Source: an uncultured Collinsella sp. (lineage in GTDB: Bacteria; Actinomycetota; Coriobacteriia; Coriobacteriales; Coriobacteriaceae). From it: 39,267 bases of DNA. A program made the position numbers and the translations under genes. The stretch spans positions 1 through 39,267 of the forward strand of contig UQIC01000019.1 in NCBI GenBank assembly GCA_900540985.1. The letters are read 5' to 3'. The notes below the pieces were generated by a model. The model saw only the letters and a list, made by a program, of their open reading frames with translations, did not search any database and was not told the DNA's origin. Position 1 is the first letter of the stretch; each line of letters begins with the position of its first letter. Positions 15,666 through 24,631 of this stretch are shown here, piece after piece.

Positions 15666-17658
15666 AGGCGAACTGGCTTAAGTAGAGGTCGGCATAGGCA
15701 CCCTCGGCAGCCAGCAGTTCCTTATGCGTGCCTTGCTCGATGATGTTGCCGTGGTCCATGACCAAGATCAGGTCGGCGTCCACGATCGTCGACAGGCGAT
15801 GCGCGATCACAAAGCTGGTGCGCCCGCGCATGAGCGCGTCCATGGCGCGGCCGATGGCAAGCTCGGTACGCGTGTCCACGCTCGACGTCGCCTCGTCCAG
15901 GATGAGAATCGCCGGGTTGTTGAGAAGCACGCGTGCGATGGTCAACAGCTGGCGCTGGCCCTGGCTGATGCTTTCGGCATCGTTGGCCACGCGCGTGTCG
16001 TAACCCTGCGGCATGGTGCGCACGAAGAAGTCGACCTGCGCGGCGCGCGCAGCCGCCACGATCTCCTCGCGCGTCGCCTCGGGACAGCCATAGGCGATGT
16101 TCTCGGCAATCGTGCCGTCGAACAGCCAGGCGTCCTGCAGCACCATGCCAAACTGCTGCCGTAGCTCGCCGCGGTCCATGAGGCGCGTATCCACACCGTC
16201 AAGCGTAATGCGGCCGCCGTCGATCTCGTAAAAGCGCATGAGCAGGTTGATGAGCGTCGTCTTGCCTGCGCCCGTGGTTCCCACCACGGCAATCTTCTGG
16301 CCCGGCGCGGCGGTAAACGACACGTCGCGCATGAGCGGCTTATCGGGCGCATAGCCAAAGCGCACGTGCTCAAAGGAGACGCGGCCCTCCACGCGACCCG
16401 GCAGCTTGGCGGCCTCATCCGGCAGCGAATCGGCCTCCATCTCGGGCTCATCGAGCAGGTCGAACACGCGCTCCGCACTCGCCAGCGCGCTCTGCAGCGA
16501 GTTGAAAGTGAACGACAGCTGCGTCATGGGTTCGGACGCCTCGTAGATAAACTGGAAGAACGCCTGGAACACGCCGACGGTCATGTGACCGGCGACCAGC
16601 ATGCTGCAGCCCACGAGCGCGATCACGATCTGCGCTAGGCGACCAATAAAGCGCACCGCGGGGCCGACGGCGTTAATCATAAAGTCGGCCTTGGCACTCA
16701 CGCGTGCCAGCTCGCCCGAAGCCTGGTGCACCTCGGCAGAACTCTGGCGCTCACGGTTGAACGCGCGAATCACCAGACGGCCCGAGTAGCCCTCCTCAAC
16801 CGCGCTCGTAATCTTTGACACCCACTCCTGGCGCTCGCCCGTCACATCGTGCGTGCGGCGCGAGACCACCTTGGTCACCAGCAGCGACAACGCCGTAAAG
16901 AACAAAAAGACCAGCGTAAGTGGCACGCTAAACACGAACATCACGCTCACGGCGCCCACCACGGTACCGATCGACACCAGCAGCTGCAGCAATCCGCGCT
17001 GCATGCTCTCGGACATCTTGTCCAGGTCGTTGGTCGCGCGGCTGACGACCTCGCCGGGACGATGCGCGTCAAAATAGGCGAGCGGCAGACGGTTGAGCTT
17101 TTGCGCGATGCGGTTGCGCAGGCGCAGGTTGAGGCGTTCGGCCACGCTCGACATCAAAAAGCTCTGGAGCGCGTAGAACGAAGCAGCGGCCGTCCAGATC
17201 ATAAAGTAGACGAAAATGGTCTTGCCGCAGTTCTCCCAGGTGATGCTGAAAGTGGTGTCGTTGGCAAACGCCACCTGAATGTGGCCCCACAGCTCATCGA
17301 TCACGCGGGCGCTATATGCCGGCGCGGCGGTGTTAAAGATGACATAGAACACAATGCTCGCGAACACGATATAGAAGCGCCAATGGTCGCCGGCAGCCTC
17401 ACTCCACAGGCGGCGCACCGTCGCCCAGGTATCCCGAGGCGTCTCGTCCTCGTCTTCGTCGTCCACGTCGCGCATACGCTCTGCCTCGGCGCGGGCGCGC
17501 TCGTCCTCGGCACGTTCGTTTTCCTCGTAGAGCGCTTGGCGGCGAGCCTCGCGCTTGGCGGCGTCATCCAGCTCGGGTGCCACGGCAGCCGTTTCCTCGA
17601 CCAGTCCCGCGGCAGCGGCGTCATCAACGCCGCCCTGCTTCTTGAGCTCCTCGGTCAT
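15664..17658 (-). CDS. ABC exporter half-transporter, second subunit (consensus catalytic site)
   Basis: A 664-residue ABC type I exporter with fused membrane and ATPase domains, probably the partner of the upstream gene in a heterodimeric multidrug or lipid exporter. An unusual acidic/charged N-terminal extension of about 85 residues precedes the six-TM domain. The NBD has Walker A GTTGAGKTT, a degenerate signature ISQGQ in place of LSGGQ, Walker B ILILDEATSS with the catalytic Glu, and the H-loop IAHRLST. The ATG at 17658 is one base after the upstream stop (TAG-C-ATG), with GGGAGG inside the end of the upstream gene, so translation is coupled. The GTG at 17667 is the alternative start. Confidence 0.93.
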   Translation of the reverse strand: MTEELKKQGGVDDAAAAGLVEETAAVAPELDDAAKREARRQALYEENERAEDERARAEAERMRDVDDEDEDETPRDTWATVRRLWSEAAGDHWRFYIVFASIVFYVIFNTAAPAYSARVIDELWGHIQVAFANDTTFSITWENCGKTIFVYFMIWTAAASFYALQSFLMSSVAERLNLRLRNRIAQKLNRLPLAYFDAHRPGEVVSRATNDLDKMSESMQRGLLQLLVSIGTVVGAVSVMFVFSVPLTLVFLFFTALSLLVTKVVSRRTHDVTGERQEWVSKITSAVEEGYSGRLVIRAFNRERQSSAEVHQASGELARVSAKADFMINAVGPAVRFIGRLAQIVIALVGCSMLVAGHMTVGVFQAFFQFIYEASEPMTQLSFTFNSLQSALASAERVFDLLDEPEMEADSLPDEAAKLPGRVEGRVSFEHVRFGYAPDKPLMRDVSFTAAPGQKIAVVGTTGAGKTTLINLLMRFYEIDGGRITLDGVDTRLMDRGELRQQFGMVLQDAWLFDGTIAENIAYGCPEATREEIVAAARAAQVDFFVRTMPQGYDTRVANDAESISQGQRQLLTIARVLLNNPAILILDEATSSVDTRTELAIGRAMDALMRGRTSFVIAHRLSTIVDADLILVMDHGNIIEQGTHKELLAAEGAYADLYLSQFA

Positions 17659-17659
17659 G

Positions 17660-19396
17660 CTACTCACCTCCCTTCATCTGCGATTCCGCGATGGCGCGGT
17701 ACACCTCGCAGGTTTCCATAAGCTCGCTATGCGTGCCCAAGCCCACAACCTCGCCATCCTTGAGCACGACGATCTGGTCGGCGTGCAAGATCGTCGAGAT
17801 GCGCTGCGCGACGATGAGCACCGCAGCGTCACGCGTCTCGTCTTGCAACGCATGGCGCAGGGCAGCATCGGTCTTAAAGTCCAGGGCCGAAAAACTGTCA
17901 TCGAAGATATATAGCTCGGCATGCTTCATGAGCGCACGGGCGATGGCCAGACGCTGGCGCTGACCGCCCGAAAAGTTCGTGCCGCCCTGCGCCACCGGGG
18001 TATCGAGCCCCTGCGGCTGATCGAGCACAAAGGTGCTCTGGGCAACCTGGAGCGCATGAAGCATGTCAGCCTCAGTCGCGTCTTCGTTGCCAAAGCGCAG
18101 GTTGCTTGCCACGGTACCCGAGAACAGCCACGCCTTCTGCGGCACGTAAGCGATATGCCCGCGAATCTCGTCTTGCGAAAGGTCGCGCAGATCAACGCCG
18201 TCCAGGCGAATGGCGCCCTTGGTGGCATCGTGGAAGCGCAGCAGGAGCTTGGCCACCGTCGACTTGCCCGAGCCCGTCGAGCCGACGATCGCGGTCGTCT
18301 GACCGCGGCGACAGGTAAAGTTCAGATCGCACAGCGTGTCCTCGTCGGCGTCGTCAAAACGAAACGACATATGGTCGAACATGGCAACCGCGCCGGTTCC
18401 GTCCTTTGAGTCGGACGTTCCCGCGTCGAGCGTACCCTCACCATCGACGATGCTCGGCTCAATCTCCAGCACCTGCTGCGCGCGGTTCAGACACGCAGCG
18501 GCACGAGGAAGCGTCAGCACCACCATCTGGGCCATCATCACAAAGAACAGGATCAGGATCGCGTACTCCAGCACCGCCGAGATGCTCGCGATCTGCATCG
18601 CATGGGCGCCCACGCGGTTGCCACCCACCCACAGCACCGCCACCTCGGCGATGTTCATCAAAAAGAAGCTGGAGCTGTCGAGCCCCACAAACAGGTGGTT
18701 GACCTTGATGGCGTTGTCCGCGTAATCGCTAAACACCTCGTCCAGGCGCTGCTCCTCGTGGCGCTCCTTATTGAAAGCGCGGATGACGCGAACGCCCACG
18801 ATGTTCTCGCGCAGCACCACGTTCATGCGGTCGATAAAGCTCTGAAGGCGCATAAAAATCGGCGCGGCGTTAGCCACCGTAAAGACCGCCGCCACCAGCA
18901 CGATCGCAACCACCACGCCCAGCAGCGTTCCCATGGCGGGATCGATGAACCAAGCAAAAATGATGCCCGCGACGGCCAAGAACGGCACCGGCAGCACCAA
19001 CTGAATCGTCTGCAGGATAGCCTGCTGAATCGCGTTGATGTCGTTGAGTGAGCGTGTGATCATCGATCCCGTGCCAAATCGCTCAAAATCGCTGGCCGCG
19101 AGCTCGAGCGATTTGTCGTACACGGCATTGCGGATATCGCAGGCCACGTTGGCGGCCAGGCGCGCCGAAAGATAGCAGCCCAGCACCGTGCCGCCGCTAG
19201 CCATGCTGGTCGCGATAAACATGTATAGGCCGTTGCGTAAAATGTAGTCGACATCGCCCGTGGTAATACCGGTGTTGACCATGTTCGCCAGCATCGTGGG
19301 AACCAGCAGCGTACCGACGTTATCCACCAGCAGCACCAGCAGCGTCACTGCGACAAGCCCTCGATAGGGCTTCAAAAACCTCATTAGCAGTCGCAC
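17660..19396 (-). CDS. ABC exporter half-transporter, first subunit (degenerate catalytic site)
   Basis: A 578-residue six-TM plus NBD half-exporter. Walker A GSTGSGKST and signature FSGGQ are intact, but Walker B reads YIFDDS (Asp in place of the catalytic Glu) and the switch His is Gln (IVAQRIST). Together with the consensus partner downstream this is the pattern of an asymmetric heterodimer such as TM287/288 or BmrCD. The GTG start at 19396 has GAGGG upstream and overlaps the 3' end of the MarR gene by 13 nt; an internal ATG at 19384 lacks an SD. The substrate is unknown; the MarR neighbour suggests inducible drug or toxin export. Confidence 0.93.
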   Translation of the reverse strand: MRLLMRFLKPYRGLVAVTLLVLLVDNVGTLLVPTMLANMVNTGITTGDVDYILRNGLYMFIATSMASGGTVLGCYLSARLAANVACDIRNAVYDKSLELAASDFERFGTGSMITRSLNDINAIQQAILQTIQLVLPVPFLAVAGIIFAWFIDPAMGTLLGVVVAIVLVAAVFTVANAAPIFMRLQSFIDRMNVVLRENIVGVRVIRAFNKERHEEQRLDEVFSDYADNAIKVNHLFVGLDSSSFFLMNIAEVAVLWVGGNRVGAHAMQIASISAVLEYAILILFFVMMAQMVVLTLPRAAACLNRAQQVLEIEPSIVDGEGTLDAGTSDSKDGTGAVAMFDHMSFRFDDADEDTLCDLNFTCRRGQTTAIVGSTGSGKSTVAKLLLRFHDATKGAIRLDGVDLRDLSQDEIRGHIAYVPQKAWLFSGTVASNLRFGNEDATEADMLHALQVAQSTFVLDQPQGLDTPVAQGGTNFSGGQRQRLAIARALMKHAELYIFDDSFSALDFKTDAALRHALQDETRDAAVLIVAQRISTILHADQIVVLKDGEVVGLGTHSELMETCEVYRAIAESQMKGGE

Positions 19397-19884
19397 GACT
19401 CCCCCTCACGTCGATCTTGCATCTGACTTTCAGCTGCCACCTGCCGCTTAAATGTCTCGCACTCGTCACCGAGCACCTGAGAAAATTTGCCGATCAAGCG
19501 CATAATCTCGCGTTGCTCACACGGCTCAAGCGCGCCAAAGGCTCGCTGCTCGGCCTTGAGTGCCGGCAGCGCATAACGCTCGGCAAATCGCCTGCCCTCT
19601 TCGGTCAGGCTCACAACCTTGTTCTTGCGACTGCCTTCGGCAAACTCCAGCGTGGCGAAACCCCGCGCCGTCAAGGTTTTAATTGCCGAGTTGATGGTCT
19701 GCTTGCTGTAGAACCATTCGCTTGTCAGACGGCTTACGGCAATACTGCCGCCCGCCGTGCTGGTATCGACGAGCATCCAGTAAGCGCAGTCCGAAAGACC
19801 GCAGGCGCGCGAGAACTCCGAATAGATATGGTCGAGTCCATTGAGCAACCGGTCGAAGTCGACCAGTGTAACCGCACTATTCAT
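19384..19884 (-). CDS. MarR family transcriptional regulator
   Basis: A 166-residue winged-helix regulator. The DNA-binding core is seen at about residues 45-100 (VSRLTSEWFYSKQTINSAIKTL, then a wing with EGSRKNKVVSLTEEG). The C-terminus is rich in Cys and charged residues (ESCDC). It is the first gene of an overlapping operon with the two ABC half-transporters, which it most likely represses together with itself; two direct repeats at its promoter are the likely sites. SD GGTGGG precedes the ATG. Confidence 0.92.
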   Translation of the reverse strand: MNSAVTLVDFDRLLNGLDHIYSEFSRACGLSDCAYWMLVDTSTAGGSIAVSRLTSEWFYSKQTINSAIKTLTARGFATLEFAEGSRKNKVVSLTEEGRRFAERYALPALKAEQRAFGALEPCEQREIMRLIGKFSQVLGDECETFKRQVAAESQMQDRREGESCDC

Positions 19885-19902
19885 CTATCCCACCATTCAA
19901 TT

Positions 19903-19957
19903 GTCCGATTTTTGACCAATTATGTGTCTCTAGATTAGTCCGAGTTTTGACTATCGT
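19903..19957 (-). promoter_or_regulatory. MarR-ABC operon promoter with paired operator repeats
   Basis: On the minus strand TTGACG, 17 bp, TAATCT form a promoter (about 19929-19957). Two 14-bp direct repeats, GTCCGA(T/G)TTTTGAC on the plus strand at 19903-19916 and 19938-19951, lie downstream of the -10 and in the -35/-10 spacer, 35 bp apart centre to centre. The placement fits MarR autorepression. Confidence 0.6.
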
Positions 19958-20001
19958 CAACAGGCTCTCCGCAAATGCGTGCATTTTTATGGCCTATCGG
20001 C

Positions 20002-20039
20002 AGAAAAAGACCGCCGGCGCGGGGGCGGCGCCAGCGGTC
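20002..20039 (-). terminator. terminator of the 96-residue protein gene
   Basis: GACCGCCGGCGC (20009-20020) and GCGCCAGCGGTC (20028-20039) form a 12-bp stem with one mismatch, followed on the minus strand by TTTTTCTG. Confidence 0.85.
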
Positions 20040-20065
20040 ACGTGAAAATCGGGTTTTATTGCCTG

Positions 20066-20356
20066 TTAAGCGGCGACGGCCTCATAGACCGTAGCGCCCG
20101 AGAAGCTGTCATGCAGGCTCTTGCCGGCAATCCACGGCAGCTCGACGACCTCGCAGACCGTGTTGACCAGCTCGGAGCAGTCAGTAAAGTGGCCCTTGTC
20201 GTTGAGGGCCTCGCAATCCTGAACACGCCAATAGCCATCGGTGTGCGTGATGTAGTACTCGTGGTCGTTGATCGACACGAAAGCGCGCGTCTTGGAACGC
20301 AGCAGCTTCAGAAATCCTTCGAAGTCGGTCTCGACGACATCTCCAGCCTGGAACAT
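20066..20356 (-). CDS. small protein of unknown function (96 residues)
   Basis: I do not recognise the family. The start at 20356 has a very strong SD (AGGAGG, 7 nt). The protein is soluble and mixed alpha/beta with no TM or signal peptide; the N-terminus (MFQAGDVVETDFEGF) is followed by several aromatics, two Cys-containing segments (VQDCEALNDKGHFTDCSELV) and a conserved-looking ELPWIAGKSL stretch. A good terminator and SD show that it is a real single gene. It is divergent from the nitroreductase. Confidence 0.8.
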   Translation of the reverse strand: MFQAGDVVETDFEGFLKLLRSKTRAFVSINDHEYYITHTDGYWRVQDCEALNDKGHFTDCSELVNTVCEVVELPWIAGKSLHDSFSGATVYEAVAA

Positions 20357-20650
20357 GATGTTACCTCCTGGCCCGGCGCCACCACGGCGCATTGATAAAC
20401 GTTGGTACTCCTTTAGTAAAACCTTTATCGAAGGTTATGCGTTCGTCATTTAGGCAAGTGGTAAAAAACCGCAGGGTAGACGGGATAAAACGTTTAACCA
20501 TCCCATTTGTTTGTCACATTCTGAAGGTACTTTTATGCAAACCTACTTTCCCAATTGGAATCTATCCTTTCGGCCGGGCAATTGACCGTCTATCGTTTAA
20601 GCCCGACGGGTATGAACGGGGCATCTGCAACGCCACCGCAAGGAGACACC
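20357..20650. other. divergent intergenic region
   Basis: It holds AACCTT-TATCG-AAGGTT (about 20411-20428), a small hairpin in the leader of the minus-strand gene, and a possible plus-strand promoter for the nitroreductase (TTGTCA, 17 bp, TATGCA, near 20514-20543). No gene is seen. Confidence 0.35.
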
Positions 20651-21172
20651 ATGGAGACTATCGAAGCACTCATTCACCGCCGCAGCTGCCGCAACTACAG
20701 CGATCGTCCCGTCGAGGCCGAAAAGCTTGCACGTATTATCGAAGCCGGCCAATATGCACCGAGCGGCATGGGCCGCCAGCCGGTGACGTTTGTCGCCGTC
20801 ACCGACCCCGCAACCGTCGAGCGTCTCTCACAGCTCAACGCCCAGGTCATGGGCAGCAACGGCGACCCCTTCTATGGCGCCAAGACCGTTGTGGTGGTGC
20901 TGGTTGACCGCAGCGTGCCCACACATCTGGAAGACGGCTCGCTCGCCATGGGCAACTTGCTCAACGCCGCCTATGCACTGGGTGTCGATTCGTGCTGGAT
21001 TCACCGCGCGCATGAGCTCTTTGACTCGCCCGAGGGCCTGGAGCTGCTGGCCAGCTGGGGCCTGCCCGCCGACGGCAGCCTGCGCGGTGTCGGTAACTGC
21101 ATTCTTGGCTACGCCGAGGACACGCTACCCGAGGCAAAGCCGCGCCGTGACAACGTGGTGTACGTGAAGTAG
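20651..21172 (+). CDS. nitroreductase family protein (FMN-dependent oxidoreductase)
   Basis: A 173-residue NAD(P)H-dependent flavin oxidoreductase of the nitroreductase superfamily. The N-terminal FMN phosphate-binding motif HRRSCRNYSDRPV (residues 9-21) and YAPSGMGRQP are clear; VDSCWIHRA and a C-terminal VGNCILGYAEDTLPEAKPR complete the fold. Length is typical for the short NfnB/YdjA-like group. The start has AGGAG 7 nt upstream. The physiological substrate cannot be told. Confidence 0.93.
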   Translation: METIEALIHRRSCRNYSDRPVEAEKLARIIEAGQYAPSGMGRQPVTFVAVTDPATVERLSQLNAQVMGSNGDPFYGAKTVVVVLVDRSVPTHLEDGSLAMGNLLNAAYALGVDSCWIHRAHELFDSPEGLELLASWGLPADGSLRGVGNCILGYAEDTLPEAKPRRDNVVYVK

Positions 21173-21188
21173 TACAGGAGCGTCAGCA

Positions 21189-21226
21189 GGGGTAGCTAAT
21201 TTGGGACGGGGCTATTTAGCTACCCC
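21189..21226 (+). repeat. GGGACGG hairpin repeat copy / possible terminator
   Basis: GGGGTAGCTAA (21189-21199) pairs with TTAGCTACCCC (21216-21226) around a loop containing TTTGGGACGGGGCTAT. The arrangement matches the copy at 8495-8529. It lies between the convergent nitroreductase gene and the exporter operon and may end both transcripts. A GGAGCCGGCTCC palindrome follows at 21247-21258. Confidence 0.6.
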
Positions 21227-21274
21227 CCTCGCTCGTCAACGGAGCGGGAGCCGGCTCCTGATTTCCACACGGCA

Positions 21275-22909
21275 TCAACCTAGACTAATCGTTCGGTCAC
21301 AAACGCTCAAAGCAGCGGGGCGATGAGTGACGATGATCACCGTACGGCCGAGCGCCCGCAGGCGATCGAGCATCTCGCGCTCGGTCGCCTCGTCGAGCGC
21401 CGAAGTGCATTCGTCGAGCAACAGCACCGGGGCGCCAGAGTATACGGCGCGGGCCACGGCAAGTCGTTGCATCTGGCCCTCGGAAAGACCGCTGCCGTGC
21501 TCACCCAGCGGCGTATCCACACCTTGGGGCAGAGCACCCACAAACTCGAGCGCACAGGCGGCGTAAAGAGACTCGTCAAGCGCAGAATCCCCTTCCCCGC
21601 CACAATCCGCCAGTGTGACGGCATCGCGAACGGTGCCGCTCATAAGCATGTTGCCTTGTGGCACGTAGGCGAACGTCCCGGGCGCGAGGTCGGCGGCGTC
21701 AATCGCCTCTACGGCAGTGCCCCTGCCGCCGGGGCCCGCGAACTCCACCTCGACCGCGCCTTCACCGGGGTCTTCCATACCAAGCGCGAGCATGAGCGTC
21801 GTGGACTTGCCCACGCCCGAGGGCCCCGTCACGGCGATAAACTCGCCCGCGCGGACCTCGACATCAAGGCCATCGAGTACGCGCGGACCGTCCGCATAAC
21901 CAAAGCACACACCACGAAACCGCAGGGCAGCAAACGATGTGCCGCAGGCAGGCCTACGCTCGCCGCGGACGGCCGGCTCCACGGCACGCAGCCGCTCGCA
22001 GCTGGCAGACATCGCCGCGGACTGCGGAAAGAGGCCCGAGAGGCTTGTAAACGGAGCACGCACCTGTCCCACAAGCTGCACAAGCGCCATCAGGGTGCCG
22101 TAGCTCACCCGGCCAGTTAGGATGCCCCAGCAGCCATAGCCAAAACCAGCAAGATAGCTCAGCTGCATGGCCAGGTTAAAGACGGCGCCAGACGCCGCTT
22201 TGCCACCGGCGCGCCTCTCGCGCGCGGCAAGCTGCTCGTCCATAAGGCCGGCGAGCCCCTCCATGACGCGCCCGGCAGCACCAAAGGAGCGAATCACCAC
22301 CAAGCTCTCAAGCGTCTCCTGCAGCCGTGCGCGCATGGAACCCTCGGCCGCCTGCGCGGTGGCATGCAAGCCCTTAAGCCAGCGGCGCATAACAAGAGAG
22401 CCCGCCACACCCAGCGCGCCCGCAACGACAAAGAGCGCGGCGAGCGCGGGTGCTACCGCAAACATCAAGACCAGCGCAGCTGCAGCGCGCACCAGCATAG
22501 AGGCGGCCTCGGGCACAATTGACACCACAGACTCGGCAACGCACGAGACATCCGAGGTGAGCACGCTCGCCACCTCGCCCGAAGCCCGCCCTTCCGGCAA
22601 GCGCCCGGCACTCATCACGGCGCCGGCCGCACGGGCACGCAGTGCGTTCTCCATGCGCGCCTGCGCAGATTCCGAGAGCCATCTCGATGCCGCCGAAAGC
22701 ACCACCTGTGCCAAAAGCGCAGCCGCAAACAGAGCGAGTGCCGGCCAGAATGTAGCCGAGTCGTGCGCGACGGCGGCATCGACCGCCCACTGCATGAGCA
22801 GCGCATATCCCACAGCGATCAACGCCGAGACGCAGCGCGTGGCACAGAGCGCCCACACCAACCGAACCTCGTGTCCGCAGACAGAGATCACCCAACGAAG
22901 GTCTCTCAC
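21275..22909 (-). CDS. ABC exporter, last gene of the putative peptide operon
   Basis: A 544-residue fused TM-NBD half-exporter, smaller than usual, without an N-terminal C39 peptidase domain. Walker A is GPSGVGKST, signature LSEGQ, Walker B LLLDECTSALD and switch VTHR, so the site looks competent as a homodimer. The GTG start overlaps the upstream peptidase stop by 4 nt (GTGA), meaning coupled translation. As the final gene of the precursor/PqqD/kinase/NTase/peptidase cluster it most likely exports the matured peptide; that role is inferred from context. Confidence 0.92.
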   Translation of the reverse strand: MRDLRWVISVCGHEVRLVWALCATRCVSALIAVGYALLMQWAVDAAVAHDSATFWPALALFAAALLAQVVLSAASRWLSESAQARMENALRARAAGAVMSAGRLPEGRASGEVASVLTSDVSCVAESVVSIVPEAASMLVRAAAALVLMFAVAPALAALFVVAGALGVAGSLVMRRWLKGLHATAQAAEGSMRARLQETLESLVVIRSFGAAGRVMEGLAGLMDEQLAARERRAGGKAASGAVFNLAMQLSYLAGFGYGCWGILTGRVSYGTLMALVQLVGQVRAPFTSLSGLFPQSAAMSASCERLRAVEPAVRGERRPACGTSFAALRFRGVCFGYADGPRVLDGLDVEVRAGEFIAVTGPSGVGKSTTLMLALGMEDPGEGAVEVEFAGPGGRGTAVEAIDAADLAPGTFAYVPQGNMLMSGTVRDAVTLADCGGEGDSALDESLYAACALEFVGALPQGVDTPLGEHGSGLSEGQMQRLAVARAVYSGAPVLLLDECTSALDEATEREMLDRLRALGRTVIIVTHRPAALSVCDRTISLG

Positions 22910-23424
22910 CTGAGTCCCGCCTTTCGGGCAGCGCGTCCCAACGCAGCCTTTGCGCGCTTAAGTCCGCAGCGTACAGGCCAGGTCACCAGCCAAACGCGCG
23001 CATAGGCGAGCCAGCCACGACTATGCGGATCGCAATGCCTGTCACCGCGCCAAAATTCCTCGAGCCTGCCCAGAACGGCCGCCTCGGGAACATCCTCGAT
23101 CTCGAGGCAGTTATCGCCCAGGATCCGATAACCCCCGTCGACGACCTCGATCACTCGATGGAGAATGTAGGCGTCGCCGCGCCGATACAGCGCCACATCG
23201 AGCGGGCGCAGTCGCCCCTCGCACGGCCGCACGACAATCGTATCCCGGCGATCGCGCAGCATGGGCCACATGCTCACACCCGCCGTCGTGCTCACCCACA
23301 CGCCGTCGCGTGCCAGCACGGTATCGATCCCGCAGGACGTATCGCCAGCAGCTTGGACACTGGCGTTGGCACATGCGACAGCGTTGGGCGAATCTTCCTT
23401 CAAACGACTGCCCATGCTATTCAT
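22906..23424 (-). CDS. S24/S26-type peptidase-like protein
   Basis: A 172-residue protein resembling the S24/S26 signal-peptidase-like group found beside PqqD and NTP_transf_5 genes. The nucleophile Ser lies in GVSMWPML (residues 49-56); LHRVIEV and RILGDNC match the downstream strands. The position where signal peptidases carry the general-base Lys reads ALYRRGD, so Arg seems to replace it; activity is uncertain. No TM anchor is obvious, but the C-terminus is very basic and hydrophobic. The start is ambiguous: GTG 23427, ATG 23424 or ATG 23415 (one base after the upstream stop). In this operon it could cleave the precursor's leader. Confidence 0.82.
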   Translation of the reverse strand: MNSMGSRLKEDSPNAVACANASVQAAGDTSCGIDTVLARDGVWVSTTAGVSMWPMLRDRRDTIVVRPCEGRLRPLDVALYRRGDAYILHRVIEVVDGGYRILGDNCLEIEDVPEAAVLGRLEEFWRGDRHCDPHSRGWLAYARVWLVTWPVRCGLKRAKAALGRAARKAGLR

Positions 23425-24625
23425 CACCCTCGTGCATCACGGCCGAGAGCTCCGTGCGCAGTCGCGCCGTCCGTGTAAACGGCTTTACCACCAGGCGGTA
23501 CGCATACACCCCGGGTAAGAGCCACGGCGCACGCTTGAGCACAGGGTATCCCTGCTGGAGTTTCTTGAGCGACGGAAAGGCACGCTTGAGCAGATAACGG
23601 GCACGGAAGCCCTTCTTTCCGCCCTCGGCCGCCTCCTCCTCGAGCTGGTTCCGCACGTTGTTGGCAACCGTGCCGTACGTGCCGCTACCAAGCATATAGG
23701 AGAGCATCCGCTCCACATCCGGCGTCAATGCCGCGCCTTCGCCGGCAAGCGCGCGGCCGCAGACATCCTTTTCCACCACAGCCTGGGCAACGCGGCGTAA
23801 GTCGGCCTCAAAGCCGGCCATTCCCAGCTTCTGCAGCTCGGCATCCAGATATGAGCGGTCCATCGAGCCGCCCCAAGCACGCACGAGCGCCCACTCATCG
23901 GCAAGCCCTCGCACACCGTGGCCCGATGCCGAGTAATGCTTGAACATATGCGCGATGTGAAAGAGATACGCGTCCTCGCGTGCAAACTCGTAAGCAAGTC
24001 CCGATGCGCCCTTGACGCGCCGCGCCTTTGCCCATGGATCTGCGTAGTACTTCCACCACGCAACCTCGGGGTTGGCGAGGACGCGGTGCGGCTCAAAGTT
24101 AAGAAACGGGGCCTTCTCGTACGAGTCGTGGTTGCCCGTGCCAAAGTGGGCTGTCGTAAACCCTTGGCCCTCCATAATGCGTCGCAGCTCGCGGGCATCG
24201 GCCTCGGTCGCCGCAGTCACCGAACCGTCCTCGCGAATATGTCCAAATAGAAAGTCGTTGTCACACATCCAGCGCATTTCGGGACGCGGATAGGCACGCG
24301 ACGTCACCACACCCTTGAGTGGCAGGTGCGCGAGCCCGGCCTCGTCCATATCGGCAAAGACCGCCTCGCGCTCCATGTCAAAGACCACATGGCGCATGAG
24401 GTTTTGGTCGACCTCCGTCTGCCAGCGTATCCGCTCGGTCGAGTCCGCCTCGGGGGAGGAAGCGACCGCGAACGCGCAGGTCGTCGTCACCGAGTTCCAG
24501 CACGCAAGGGCAAAGAGGCCATCCCACGTCACCCCCGTCGGCAACGAGGCCGGTGCCTCTCCGCGCAGCGCGCAAGAGAGCAGGTGCAGGAGATAAAGCG
24601 ATTGGTTGTCGAGTGCAGATGCCAC
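23417..24625 (-). CDS. NTP_transf_5-type nucleotidyltransferase-like protein
   Basis: A 402-residue protein of the uncharacterised nucleotidyltransferase family (PF14907 type). The key motif is HLPLKGVVTSRAYPRPEMR (about 100-118) followed by CDNDFLF, where D122 and D124 would bind metal as in other NTases. A helical region and a basic C-terminal tail follow. The family is common near PqqD genes in peptide-modification and polysaccharide loci; the substrate is unknown. GTG start at 24625, 6 nt after the PqqD gene; GGAAGG lies 10 nt upstream. It could nucleotidylate the precursor or activate a residue; this is inference. Confidence 0.85.
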   Translation of the reverse strand: MASALDNQSLYLLHLLSCALRGEAPASLPTGVTWDGLFALACWNSVTTTCAFAVASSPEADSTERIRWQTEVDQNLMRHVVFDMEREAVFADMDEAGLAHLPLKGVVTSRAYPRPEMRWMCDNDFLFGHIREDGSVTAATEADARELRRIMEGQGFTTAHFGTGNHDSYEKAPFLNFEPHRVLANPEVAWWKYYADPWAKARRVKGASGLAYEFAREDAYLFHIAHMFKHYSASGHGVRGLADEWALVRAWGGSMDRSYLDAELQKLGMAGFEADLRRVAQAVVEKDVCGRALAGEGAALTPDVERMLSYMLGSGTYGTVANNVRNQLEEEAAEGGKKGFRARYLLKRAFPSLKKLQQGYPVLKRAPWLLPGVYAYRLVVKPFTRTARLRTELSAVMHEGDE

Positions 24626-24631
24626 GTAGAA

